Origin: Janibacter cremeus
Lineage (GTDB): Bacteria; Actinomycetota; Actinomycetes; Actinomycetales; Dermatophilaceae
Assembly: GCF_029395675.1 (NCBI RefSeq)
Contig: NZ_CP115184.1
Location: 248,001 to 312,000 of the forward strand
Direction: 5' to 3'
DNA length: 64,000 nucleotides
Under the pieces are notes generated by a model. The model worked only from the letters and a program-made list of their open reading frames with translations. It ran no database searches and was not told where the DNA came from. Position 1 is the first letter of the stretch; each line of letters begins with the position of its first letter. Shown piece after piece: positions 9,178 to 16,501 of the stretch. The translations under genes were made by a program, and so were the position numbers.

Positions 9178-9214
9178 CCTCCGACGGTAGGGCTGCCGGG
9201 TGTCGGGCACCACA

Positions 9215-9256
9215 GACAACTGCCACGTCTTGGACCGATCTCGTCATACAGTTGTC
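9215..9256. promoter_or_regulatory. inverted repeat in the putA/pucR divergent promoter region
   Basis: GACAACTG (9215-9222) and CAGTTGTC (9249-9256) form perfect 8-bp arms separated by 26 bp. The pair sits between the two divergent starts at 9177 and 9259. It is a natural operator candidate for the PucR-type regulator, whose relatives (PruR in mycobacteria, PutR in Streptomyces) control proline catabolism. No binding has been shown here. Confidence 0.5.
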
Positions 9257-9258
9257 CA

Positions 9259-10410
9259 ATGGACCTGCAGGAGCTCGTGGACGAGGCCTCGGCGATCCTC
9301 GAGGCCCCCGTGACGCTCGAGGACCGCGGGCTGCGCCTGCTCGCCTTCGCCGCCCACGACGCGGGCGCCGACCACGTCCGGGTCGAGACCGTCCTGGGTC
9401 GTGGTGCCGGGCCGCGGACGCGGGAGTGGTTCGAGTCCTTCGACATCGCCCGGGCGCGCGGGCCGGTCCACGTCCCCGCGCACCCGGAGCGCGAGATCGC
9501 CGCGCGCCTGTGCCTGCCGGCGCGCGCCCGTGGCGTCGTCCGCGGCTACCTGTGGGCGGTGGAGCCGCCGGAGGGACTGGCGCCCGAGCGCGTGCGGGCG
9601 GCCCAGGCCCTCGCGGCCCGTGCGGGCGAGGTCCTGGCCCGGGCCACCTCGCGCCGGAGGGAGACCGAGCGGCTGCTCCTCGACCTCCTCGAGACGGGTG
9701 CGGAGGGGCGCGGTGGCATCGCGCGCGAGCTCGCCGACGACCTCGCGATCGCGAGCACCGCGTCCGTCGTCTGCGCCGTCCTCGGCGGGGCGCCCGGTGT
9801 GCGGCTGCAGGCCGATCAGGTCCACGGGCCCGGGGGAGTGCCGCGCGACGTCGGGGTCGCCGAGCGCTCCGGGGACCTCGTCCTGCTCGTCCCGGCCGAG
9901 GGCCCCGGCTCGCCGGTGACGGACGTCGTCGAGTCCGCGATCGCCGCCCTGGCCCGTCTCGGCCTGCCCGGGGTCGTGGCCGGCGTCGGGGGCGAGGTTC
10001 CCCTGCGCGATGCGGTCGTCTCGGACCGGCGGGCGCGCGCCGCCCTGCGCGTCGTGCGTCCGAGGAGCCGGGCACAGCCGAGCGGCCCGGCCGCCACACG
10101 GGTGCACGCCTGGGACGCGCTCGGGGTGACGCGGCTGCTCGGCGGCCGCGCCGCGGACGAGCTCGTCGAGGCCGTGCGCACGCCCGCGGTCACGGCGCTC
10201 CTGGACGGTCCCGAGGAGCTCGTCGAGACGGCGTGGGTGTACCTCGAGGAGGCGGGGTCCGTGGCAGCGACGGCCTCCCGCCTCGGGCTGCACCGGCAGA
10301 GCGTGTACCACCGGATCCACCGCATCGAGGCGCTCACCGGGCTGGACCTCTCGCGTGGACGGGACCGCCTCGAGCTCCACCTCGCCCTCGTCGTCCTGCG
10401 CACGACATGA
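9259..10410 (+). CDS. PucR-family transcriptional regulator, probable proline-catabolism activator
   Basis: A 383-residue regulator with a variable N-terminal sensor region and a C-terminal PucR-type helix-turn-helix (GSVAATASRLGLHRQSVYHRIHRIEALTGLDL, about residues 330-365). It is transcribed divergently from putA with about 80 bp between starts. In actinobacteria this arrangement is associated with proline-responsive activators. ATG at 9259 lies within 3 bases of the right arm of the inverted repeat and has no Shine-Dalgarno sequence, so a leaderless mRNA and autoregulation are likely. The ligand is inferred from context only. Confidence 0.85.
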   Translation: MDLQELVDEASAILEAPVTLEDRGLRLLAFAAHDAGADHVRVETVLGRGAGPRTREWFESFDIARARGPVHVPAHPEREIAARLCLPARARGVVRGYLWAVEPPEGLAPERVRAAQALAARAGEVLARATSRRRETERLLLDLLETGAEGRGGIARELADDLAIASTASVVCAVLGGAPGVRLQADQVHGPGGVPRDVGVAERSGDLVLLVPAEGPGSPVTDVVESAIAALARLGLPGVVAGVGGEVPLRDAVVSDRRARAALRVVRPRSRAQPSGPAATRVHAWDALGVTRLLGGRAADELVEAVRTPAVTALLDGPEELVETAWVYLEEAGSVAATASRLGLHRQSVYHRIHRIEALTGLDLSRGRDRLELHLALVVLRTT

Positions 10411-10488
10411 GCCGGTCGCGGTGCAGCACCCCTTCAGGAAGGCGGCATAGACTCGGGCCGAATACCGCTCCCTGTCAAGGAGGTTGCC

Positions 10489-11214
10489 ATGGTCGATGCC
10501 GGATCGGGACCCGACCGGGTCGGCATCACGCGACGGGAGCGGATCCAGGAGCGTGCGCTGGGCGAGATCCTCGACGCCGCGCGTGACGAGCTGCGTCTGC
10601 ACGGCCCCAGCGGGGTGACCATGCGGGCCGTGGCGCGGGCGGTCGACATGACGCCGTCGGGTCTCTACCGGCACGTGTCCGGGCACGACGAGCTGCTCGG
10701 GCTGCTCGCCGCCGACGCCTACGAGGGGCTCGCCTCGGTGATGGCCCAGGCGCGCGCCAGCGCGCCGGAGACGGACCACGCCACCGCGTGGTACCGCGTG
10801 GCGATGGCGATGCGCCAGTGGCACTTCGCCCACCGGTCCGAGTACGAGCTCCTCGTCTCACCCCGGCTGATCACCGTCGTCCCGGACCGGCTGCAGGAGG
10901 CCGCCGGCGGGGCGCTCGAGATGCTCGCACGCATCGTCGCCGACGCGATCGAGTCCGGACAGCTCGACCCGCAGGCCTCGGCCTTCCCGGTGACGTCGGC
11001 GCGCGCGAGCGAGGACCTCCCGGCAGCCGCACGGTCGATCTCCCTGTCGGCGCTGGCCTCGCTCGCCGGGCACGTCGGCTTCGAGGCCAGGGGATTCCTC
11101 GGGGCGACGGACATGGACCCCCAGGAGTACTTCAGCGCCTACCTGCGCGGGCTGATGAAGCTCATGGGATTCGTCGTCGAGCCCGGTCCGCTCGTCATGC
11201 CCGACCTGCACTGA
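10489..11214 (+). CDS. TetR-family transcriptional regulator
   Basis: A 241-residue protein with an N-terminal TetR helix-turn-helix (residues about 18-65, GVTMRAVARAVDMTPSGLYRHVSG) and a C-terminal ligand domain of the WHG/TetR_C_33 kind. The start is well supported: AAGGAGG at 10477-10483, 5 bases before the ATG. TAGACT at 10448-10453 is a reasonable -10 element. It is a single gene, convergent with the DUF1353 gene, so no target is suggested by neighbours. Confidence 0.87.
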   Translation: MVDAGSGPDRVGITRRERIQERALGEILDAARDELRLHGPSGVTMRAVARAVDMTPSGLYRHVSGHDELLGLLAADAYEGLASVMAQARASAPETDHATAWYRVAMAMRQWHFAHRSEYELLVSPRLITVVPDRLQEAAGGALEMLARIVADAIESGQLDPQASAFPVTSARASEDLPAAARSISLSALASLAGHVGFEARGFLGATDMDPQEYFSAYLRGLMKLMGFVVEPGPLVMPDLH

Positions 11215-11230
11215 GGTCGGGCCGCAGCGC

Positions 11231-12109
11231 TCAGATCGCCCCGATCAGGACCCCGCCCGCGCCGAGCGCGATGATCGTCCCGATGGCGAGTGCCACCCCG
11301 GGGGACGTGGCGCAGAGCCACTCCAGCGCACGGTAGAGGCCGGTCAGTGCGGCCACGGCGATGGTGACGTGCAGCAGCAGCGCGAGCCCCGTGCCGGCGA
11401 TCATGCCCGCGATGCGGAAGCGTCCCCACAGCTGGGCGAGGAGGAGTGGTACGGCGACGGCGCCCGCCGCCCCCGTGAGCAGCCGCACCCACAGCGCACC
11501 CTCACCCATCCACGGCACACCGCCGACGACGTCCAGCAGGTCGGGCGTGGTCCACAGCCCGAGCACGGTGAGCACCAGCAGGGTGCCGACGGACGTCACC
11601 CGCCAGCGCCACTTCTCGATGCCCGACCAGGTCAGGTCGCCCAGGGCCATGACCGCCAGCGTCGTCGCCGTCCACATCAACCAGCGCCGGACGATGCCGG
11701 TGCCGGTGTCGGCCATGGCATCACGGAAGACCCGGTTGGCCTCCTCGAAGTCGACCTCCGCGCCCTCGGTGCTGATGTGGGTCGGCGCCTCCTCCGGTGG
11801 GTGGGGGACCAGTCCGTCGTGGAGCAGCGCGGCCGGCAGGTGGCGGCCGGTGCGCGGCACCAACCACGCGAAGACGGACGGTACGGACGCCAGGTCCGTG
11901 GTGAAGGTCCCCGGGTCCGCTGGGACGAGCAGCTCGCCGAGCCGACGGTCGAGGTAGGCGATGCGCCGCACCATCCGGAAGTCGTCGGGCTCCTCCATCC
12001 CCTCCGTGCGCTCCAGCGCGACGACCGGGGGCGCGCTCGGGTCGGGGGCCTCCTCGAGCGTCCCCCCGTCGTAGAAGCGTCGGACCTGTGGCGCCAGCTG
12101 CTGTGTCAC
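11231..12109 (-). CDS. DUF1353 protein with C-terminal membrane segments
   Basis: About 292 residues. The N-terminal 150 residues match DUF1353 (FTTDLASVPSVFAWLVPRTG, then AALLHDGLV). The C-terminal half has four to five hydrophobic stretches (for example LLVLTVLGLW, AGAVAVPLLLAQLW, LALLLHVTIAVAALTGL, VALAIGTIIALGAGGVLIG), so it is probably an integral membrane protein with a soluble N-terminal domain. GTG at 12109 overlaps the stop of the upstream gene in a GTGA junction, indicating translational coupling. DUF1353 domains also occur in phage proteins, but nothing else here looks phage-like. Function unknown. Confidence 0.75.
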   Translation of the reverse strand: MTQQLAPQVRRFYDGGTLEEAPDPSAPPVVALERTEGMEEPDDFRMVRRIAYLDRRLGELLVPADPGTFTTDLASVPSVFAWLVPRTGRHLPAALLHDGLVPHPPEEAPTHISTEGAEVDFEEANRVFRDAMADTGTGIVRRWLMWTATTLAVMALGDLTWSGIEKWRWRVTSVGTLLVLTVLGLWTTPDLLDVVGGVPWMGEGALWVRLLTGAAGAVAVPLLLAQLWGRFRIAGMIAGTGLALLLHVTIAVAALTGLYRALEWLCATSPGVALAIGTIIALGAGGVLIGAI

Positions 12110-13029
12110 GGGTCCAGAGTGGCAGCGGCCGGTGACGGTCGGGACCCGACGCGCTCCGTGAGGTCCTCGAGGACGTCGAGGAGGCGGCGGCGCAGGGCGT
12201 TGGAGCGCGCGGTGAACCCGCGCTGCCGCTCCACGTACTCGGCCTTGCCCGCCGACGTCTCGATCGCCACCGGCGCGATGCCGACGTCGGACAGGTCGTA
12301 CGGCGAGGCGGCCATGTCCAGCTCGCGGATCTCCCGGGCCAGCTCGAAGGCCGCGAGCGTCAGCCCGGACGGGACCGCGGGGGCGAGCTTGAAGCACCAC
12401 TTGTACAGGTCCATCCCCGCGTGCAGGCAGCCCGGCTGCTCGAAGGCCACCTGGTCCTCGCGGGTGGGGCGAAGGGAGTTGCGCCCCACCGCGTCCGGGG
12501 TGAAGAAGCGGTAGGCGTCGAAGTGACTGCACCTGATCCGGTTGTCCTCGACGACGGCATCCGTCTCGTCCTGCGACAGGCGGAGCGGGAGCTGCTCGTG
12601 GCGCTGCTCGCCCGGGGCGAGCCGGTAGACCATCGCCCACTCGTGCAGCCCGAAGCAGTCGTGCGCCGCCGGGCGCGACAGCGTCGCGCCGAGCAGGCCG
12701 TGCACGAAGCCGACGGTGCGCCCCCTTCGCTCCATGACGGAGTCGATGTCCAGGCGCGCGGTGCCCTCTGCGTCCACGACGTACCCGGGACGCTCGCCGT
12801 ACACGTCCGCTGCGTCGGCCAGGGCCGTGCCCGCACCGGGGTGCCACCGCCGCAGGTGCGTGGGGCGGTGGCGGTAGTACTCGAAGAGGAAGTCCTCGAC
12901 CGGGTGGCGCTCGCCGCGCTGCCGACGCTCCCGGTGGCCGGCGGTCAGGCGGTCGACGCCTGCCGCGTGCTCCTCGGCCAGCGTGAGCCACTGCGCCCGC
13001 GGAAGCGTCCTCTTGACCGGCGTGCCCAC
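12106..13029 (-). CDS. conserved actinobacterial protein of unknown function, often labelled 3-methyladenine DNA glycosylase
   Basis: About 307 residues, soluble, with conserved-looking stretches HPVEDFLFEYYRHRPTHLRRW, DCFGLHEWAMVYR, RCSHFDAYRFFTPDA and QPGCLHAGMDLYKWCFKL. I recall relatives being named 3-methyladenine DNA glycosylase in actinobacterial genomes. I see no helix-hairpin-helix or other glycosylase motif, so that name should be treated as unproven. The histidine, aspartate and cysteine content suggests a metal-binding or hydrolytic fold. Start GTG at 13029; the end is coupled to the DUF1353 gene through a 4-base overlap, so both are probably one operon. Confidence 0.7.
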   Translation of the reverse strand: MGTPVKRTLPRAQWLTLAEEHAAGVDRLTAGHRERRQRGERHPVEDFLFEYYRHRPTHLRRWHPGAGTALADAADVYGERPGYVVDAEGTARLDIDSVMERRGRTVGFVHGLLGATLSRPAAHDCFGLHEWAMVYRLAPGEQRHEQLPLRLSQDETDAVVEDNRIRCSHFDAYRFFTPDAVGRNSLRPTREDQVAFEQPGCLHAGMDLYKWCFKLAPAVPSGLTLAAFELAREIRELDMAASPYDLSDVGIAPVAIETSAGKAEYVERQRGFTARSNALRRRLLDVLEDLTERVGSRPSPAAATLDP

Positions 13030-13113
13030 CCCACCACCGTAGATCCACGATCTCGAGGCTCCGGCCGCGGGCGGCCTGCGCACCTCGATCACCTGGTTCT
13101 GACATGTCCCACG

Positions 13114-13158
13114 CTCCCTGAGGTGTGAGTCCGCGAAGCGGGCGAACCTCGAAGGGAG
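13114..13158. repeat. REP-like palindromic intergenic repeat, copy 1
   Basis: A 45-bp interrupted palindrome. The outer arms are CTCCC and GGGAG, the next GAGGT and ACCTC, and the inner CCGC and GCGG. It shares the layout T-GAGGTGYGA ... CCTC-GAA with the sites at 16320 and 32633. It lies between divergent genes, just upstream of the FAH gene promoter. Confidence 0.55.
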
Positions 13159-13182
13159 GAACCGATCGCCTAGTGTGGTGCT

Positions 13183-13956
13183 GTGCGCATCGCGAGGTAC
13201 ACGGAAGGTGACGAGCCGGTCTACGGGCTCGTCGACGGTGGCGGGACGAAGATCGCCGAGGTGAGCGGGGACCCGCTCTACCAACGGATCGAGCTGACCG
13301 GCAGGACGACGACGGTCGACGAGGTGCGTCTGCTCGCGCCGGTCATCCCGCGCAGCAAGATCATCGGCATCGGGCGCAACTACGCCGACCACGCGGCGGA
13401 GATGGGCACCGAGGTCCCCGAGGAACCGCTGATGTTCCTCATCCCCAACACCGCGGTCGTCGGGCCGAACGACCCCGTCGTCATCCCGCCGATCACCTCC
13501 CTGGTGCACTACGAGGGCGAGCTCGCCGTGATCATCGGGCGGATGTGCAAGGACATCTCGCCCGAGGAGGCGAAGAAGGTCGTCTTCGGCTACACGATCG
13601 CCAACGACGTCTCCGCCCGCGACCTGCAGCGTGGCGACGGCCAGTGGGCACGGGCGAAGGGCATGGACACCTTCTGCCCGCTCGGGCCGTGGATCGAGAC
13701 CGACCTCGACCCGCAGGACGTCTCCGTCGTCACCCGCCGTGACGGCGAGGTCGTCCAGGACGGGCACACCCGCGACATGGTGCACCAGGTCTTCGACCTG
13801 ATCAGCCACTGCTCCAAGGCCTTCACCCTGCTGCCCGGTGACATCATCCTCACCGGCACCCCCGCCGGGGTCGGGCCGGTCGAGGCGGGGCAGCGCGTCG
13901 AGATCGAGATCGAGAACATCGGGACGCTGTCCAACCCCTTCGTCGCCGCGGAGTGA
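13183..13956 (+). CDS. fumarylacetoacetate hydrolase family protein
   Basis: A 257-residue FAH-fold enzyme. It has a small N-terminal domain, then the metal-binding catalytic domain starting at IIGIGRNYADHAAEMG. Acidic metal ligands lie in HYEGELAVIIG and GYTIANDVSARDLQ. The C-terminal LTGTPAGVGPV motif is typical of acylpyruvate hydrolases and oxaloacetate decarboxylases. The exact substrate is undecided. The GTG at 13183 follows TAGTGT (13171-13176) by 6 bases, so the mRNA is probably leaderless. Neighbourhood next to gltX and leuCD is conserved in actinobacteria. The following ynfA gene starts 9 bp after the stop. Confidence 0.85.
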   Translation: MRIARYTEGDEPVYGLVDGGGTKIAEVSGDPLYQRIELTGRTTTVDEVRLLAPVIPRSKIIGIGRNYADHAAEMGTEVPEEPLMFLIPNTAVVGPNDPVVIPPITSLVHYEGELAVIIGRMCKDISPEEAKKVVFGYTIANDVSARDLQRGDGQWARAKGMDTFCPLGPWIETDLDPQDVSVVTRRDGEVVQDGHTRDMVHQVFDLISHCSKAFTLLPGDIILTGTPAGVGPVEAGQRVEIEIENIGTLSNPFVAAE

Positions 13957-13965
13957 GCGACTGAC

Positions 13966-14301
13966 GTGGACGTCGCCCGCTCGGTCCCGCTCTTCGTGCT
14001 CGCCGCGCTGCTCGAGATCGGCGGCGCGTGGCTGGTGTGGCAGGGGCTGCGCGAGCACCGCGGGTGGCTGTGGATCGGTGCGGGGGTCGTCGCCCTCGGG
14101 CTCTACGGCGTCGTGGCCACCTTCCAGCCCGATGCGCACTTCGGGCGAATCCTCGCCGCGTACGGCGGGGTCTTCGTCGCCGGGTCGCTGCTGTGGGGGA
14201 TGGCCGTCGACGGCTTCCGACCCGACCGCTGGGACGTCACCGGCGCCCTCGTCTGCCTCGCCGGCGTCGCCCTGATCATGTACGCGCCGCGCTCGGCCTG
14301 A
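13966..14301 (+). CDS. UPF0060 (YnfA) family membrane protein
   Basis: A 111-residue protein with four predicted membrane helices and the family pattern [22 protein letters not shown], followed by the C-terminal [20 protein letters not shown]. The fold is like small multidrug resistance transporters. Transport activity has been suggested for the family but the physiological substrate is not settled. Start GTG at 13966, 9 bp after the FAH gene, implies cotranscription. Confidence 0.85.
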   Translation: MDVARSVPLFVLAALLEIGGAWLVWQGLREHRGWLWIGAGVVALGLYGVVATFQPDAHFGRILAAYGGVFVAGSLLWGMAVDGFRPDRWDVTGALVCLAGVALIMYAPRSA

Positions 14302-14372
14302 GGAGGGAGGGGCGCCCCCCTTCGCCCTCCGACGCGGGCCCGCCACCGCGGCGGCGATACGATCGGCCCATC

Positions 14373-15914
14373 ATGAGCAGCTCCTCCGCAGACCCCACGT
14401 CCACCGCCCCGCGACTGCGTGTCGCTCCCTCGCCGACGGGGGACCCGCACGTCGGCACCGCCTACATGGCGCTGTTCAACCTCGCCTACGCGCGACAGCA
14501 GGGCGGCTCCTTCGTCCTGCGCATCGAGGACACCGACCGGGCGCGGTTCAACGAGACGAGCGAGCAGCAGCTCTACGACACCCTCGGGTGGCTCGGCCTG
14601 ACCTGGGACGAGGGCCCGGACGTGGGTGGCCCGTACGCGCCGTACCGGCAGAGCGAGCGGCTGGACACCTACCGCCCCTATGTCGAGAAGCTCATCGAGG
14701 ACGGGCACGCCTACCACTGCTGGTGCTCCAGCGAGCGGCTGCAGGCGATGCGCGAGAAGCAGCAGAAGCTGAAGCTGCCCACCGGCTACGACCGCATGTG
14801 CGTCGGGAAGACGAAGGAGGAGCGCGCGCAGCTCGAGGGCTTCAACGAGACCCCGGTCGTGCGGATGCTCGTGCCCGACGACGCGCCGACGACCTTCGAG
14901 GACGTCATCCGGGGGACCGTCTCGGCGCCGGTGCCCGACGACCAGGTCATCCTCAAGGGCGACGGCTTCCCGACCTACCACCTGGCCGTCGTCGTCGACG
15001 ACCACGAGATGGGCATCACCCATGTCGTGCGCGGCGAGGAGTGGATCTCCTCCACGCCCAAGCACGTGCTGCTGTACCGGTGGCTCGGGCTGGAGCCGCC
15101 GAAGTTCGCGCACATGCCGCTGCTGCGCAACCAGAACAAGTCGAAGATCTCCAAGCGCAAGAACCCGGAGGCCCGCCTGACCTGGTTCTCGGAGCAGGGG
15201 TACCTGCCCGAGGCCGTCGTCAACTTCCTCGGCCTGCTGGCCTACCCGCCGGCGAAGGGGGAGAGCGGCGAGGACGTCGAGAAGTTCACCATCGAGGAGT
15301 TCACCCGCGTCTTCGCGTGGGACAAGGTCAACACCGTCGGCCCGATCTTCGACCTGAAGAAGCTCGACTGGCTCAACGGCGCGTGGATCCGTGGGCTGGA
15401 CCTCGACGACTTCGCGGCGCGGTTGCTGCCCTTCCTGCAGGCCGACGGCGTCCTGGACGGGAACCCGGGCCAGGATGAGCTCGCCCGGCTGAAGAGCATC
15501 GCCGAGCAGATCCAGACGCGGATCAACCTGCTCACCGAGGCGACGCCGCTCGTGCGCCCGTTCTACGTCGCGGACGCGGACCTGGAGATCGCCGAGGACG
15601 CACGCCAGGGCCTCAAGGACACCGCGGGGGAGGTGCTCGACGCCGCGCTCGCCGCGCTCGAGCCGCTCACCCTGCCGGAGGGTGCGCTCGGGGAGAACCG
15701 CGAGGGCAACCAGTGGCACGCCGCCGAGATCGAGCGCGTGCTGCGCGAGGCGATCGTCGACGGGATGGGCATCAAGCCGCGCCTGGCCTTCGGCCCGCTG
15801 CGCACGGCCGTGTCGGGGCAGAAGGTCAGCCCGCCGCTCTTCGAGTCGATGGAGATCCTGGGCAAGGAATCCACGATCACCCGCCTGCGGAACCTGCGCG
15901 CGTCCCTGGCCTGA
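14373..15914 (+). CDS. gltX: glutamyl-tRNA synthetase
   Basis: A 513-residue class I aminoacyl-tRNA synthetase charging tRNA-Glu. In organisms without GlnRS it also charges tRNA-Gln for amidation. The HIGH-type motif is in APSPTGDPHVGTAYMALFN (near residue 20-35), and the KMSKS-type motif is KISKR at about residues 257-261. The C-terminal anticodon-binding helical domain is complete. ATG at 14373; GATACGAT at 14356-14363 may include the -10 element. Fittingly, tRNA-Gln and tRNA-Glu genes follow directly downstream on the same strand. Confidence 0.95.
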   Translation: MSSSSADPTSTAPRLRVAPSPTGDPHVGTAYMALFNLAYARQQGGSFVLRIEDTDRARFNETSEQQLYDTLGWLGLTWDEGPDVGGPYAPYRQSERLDTYRPYVEKLIEDGHAYHCWCSSERLQAMREKQQKLKLPTGYDRMCVGKTKEERAQLEGFNETPVVRMLVPDDAPTTFEDVIRGTVSAPVPDDQVILKGDGFPTYHLAVVVDDHEMGITHVVRGEEWISSTPKHVLLYRWLGLEPPKFAHMPLLRNQNKSKISKRKNPEARLTWFSEQGYLPEAVVNFLGLLAYPPAKGESGEDVEKFTIEEFTRVFAWDKVNTVGPIFDLKKLDWLNGAWIRGLDLDDFAARLLPFLQADGVLDGNPGQDELARLKSIAEQIQTRINLLTEATPLVRPFYVADADLEIAEDARQGLKDTAGEVLDAALAALEPLTLPEGALGENREGNQWHAAEIERVLREAIVDGMGIKPRLAFGPLRTAVSGQKVSPPLFESMEILGKESTITRLRNLRASLA

Positions 15915-15922
15915 GGCTCGAT

Positions 15923-15952
15923 TTGGGTGGGGCGTCTCGGGGCGGGTAGTAT
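15923..15952 (+). promoter_or_regulatory. candidate promoter for tRNA-Gln
   Basis: TTGGGT (15923-15928) and TAGTAT (15947-15952), spaced by 18 bp, lie 58 bp before the tRNA. The match to a housekeeping sigma promoter is fair. It could also serve the downstream tRNA-Glu. Confidence 0.45.
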
Positions 15953-16009
15953 CACCACTCGGTTCACAGGCCGCGCGGACTTCGGTCCGAAGGGTCGGTG
16001 ATACCCCCT

Positions 16010-16081
16010 TGGGGTATGGTGTAATTGGCAACACGGCTGATTCTGGTTCAGTTGTTCTAGGTTCGAGTCCTGGTACCCCAG
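16010..16081 (+). tRNA. tRNA-Gln (anticodon CTG)
   Basis: A 72-nt cloverleaf. The acceptor arms are TGGGGTA and TACCCCA with discriminator G. The D arm has GGTGTAATTGGCAACAC, the anticodon stem is GCTGA/TCAGT with loop TTCTGGT giving CTG, and the T arm has GGTTCGAGTCC. CCA is not encoded. The 5' acceptor strand also pairs with ATACCCC immediately upstream (16001-16007). Confidence 0.93.
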
Positions 16082-16180
16082 CGCTGAGAGTGGCTCTGTC
16101 ACTCGATTTCGGAGAAGAGCCCCCTTGTGGGTAAGGTTCTCTCCGTTGCCCAGCCGGTCGCCGGTCGGGAAACAGCAGAT

Positions 16181-16253
16181 GGCCCCGTTGTGTAGTGGCC
16201 TAGCACGCCGCCCTCTCAAGGCGGTAGCGCGGGTTCGAATCCCGTCGGGGCTA
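16181..16253 (+). tRNA. tRNA-Glu (anticodon CTC)
   Basis: A 73-nt cloverleaf. The acceptor arms are GGCCCCG and CGGGGCT (first pair G-T) with discriminator A. The anticodon stem GCCGC/GCGGT-like encloses loop CTCTCAA with anticodon CTC, and the T loop is GGTTCGAATCC. CCA is not encoded. It is followed by a strong terminator hairpin. Confidence 0.93.
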
Positions 16254-16261
16254 CATCGAGC

Positions 16262-16291
16262 AAGGCCCCCGTTCCTCGGAACGGGGGCCTT
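16262..16291 (+). terminator. terminator after tRNA-Glu
   Basis: AAGGCCCCCGTT (16262-16273) pairs perfectly with AACGGGGGCCTT (16280-16291) around a 6-nt loop, and TTTG follows. It is a good intrinsic terminator for the tRNA transcript. Confidence 0.85.
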
Positions 16292-16319
16292 TGTCGTGCC
16301 CGGGGCGGTTGTGTGCCCG

Positions 16320-16354
16320 TTGAGGTGTGACGAGCGGCAGCGGACCCCCGAAGC
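16320..16354. repeat. REP-like intergenic repeat, copy 2
   Basis: TTGAGGTGTGACGAGCGG at 16320-16337 followed by CGGACCCCCGAAGCG resembles the copies at 13114 and 32633 (T-GAGGTGYGA ... GAAG). The right arm is more diverged. It lies between the tRNA-Glu terminator and the nested palindrome. Confidence 0.4.
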
Positions 16355-16364
16355 GTGGTGGCGT

Positions 16365-16489
16365 CCCCCTTCGCCCTCTCGGCTCCAGCCTGACGTCGCT
16401 GTTCACGCTTGGCCCACGTCCTACCGTGGGCCAAGCGTGAATTTCGACGTCAGGCGGGCGGATCGACACGGGCCGATGGGCGAAGGGGG
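16365..16489. repeat. 125-bp nested inverted repeat between tRNA-Glu and ndgR
   Basis: Three nested pairs of arms. The outer is CCCCCTTCGCCC (16365-16376) with GGGCGAAGGGGG (16478-16489). The middle is GCCTGACGTCG (16388-16398) with its complement (16445-16455). The inner is a 17-bp arm (16402-16418, beginning TTCACGCTTGG) with its complement (16425-16441) around a 6-nt loop. Only a 3-base internal loop separates middle and inner arms. It could be a termination structure, a non-autonomous mobile element or a structured RNA; there is no coding frame in it. Confidence 0.6.
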
Positions 16490-16501
16490 CGCCCCCCTTC
16501 G
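16481..16501 (-). terminator. palindrome at the 3' end of ndgR
   Basis: CGAAGGGGG (16481-16489) and CCCCCTTCG (16493-16501) form 9-bp arms with a 3-nt loop directly after the ndgR stop codon (16504-16502). The arms are two opposed copies of the window's repeated 9-mer. The likely role is transcription termination for ndgR. Confidence 0.55.

Noticed and set aside
16010..16501. Integrated element at the tRNA-Gln/tRNA-Glu locus.
   Set aside because: No integrase, no duplicated tRNA 3' end and no gene content change; the flanking gene order gltX - tRNAs - ndgR - leuCD is the normal actinobacterial one.
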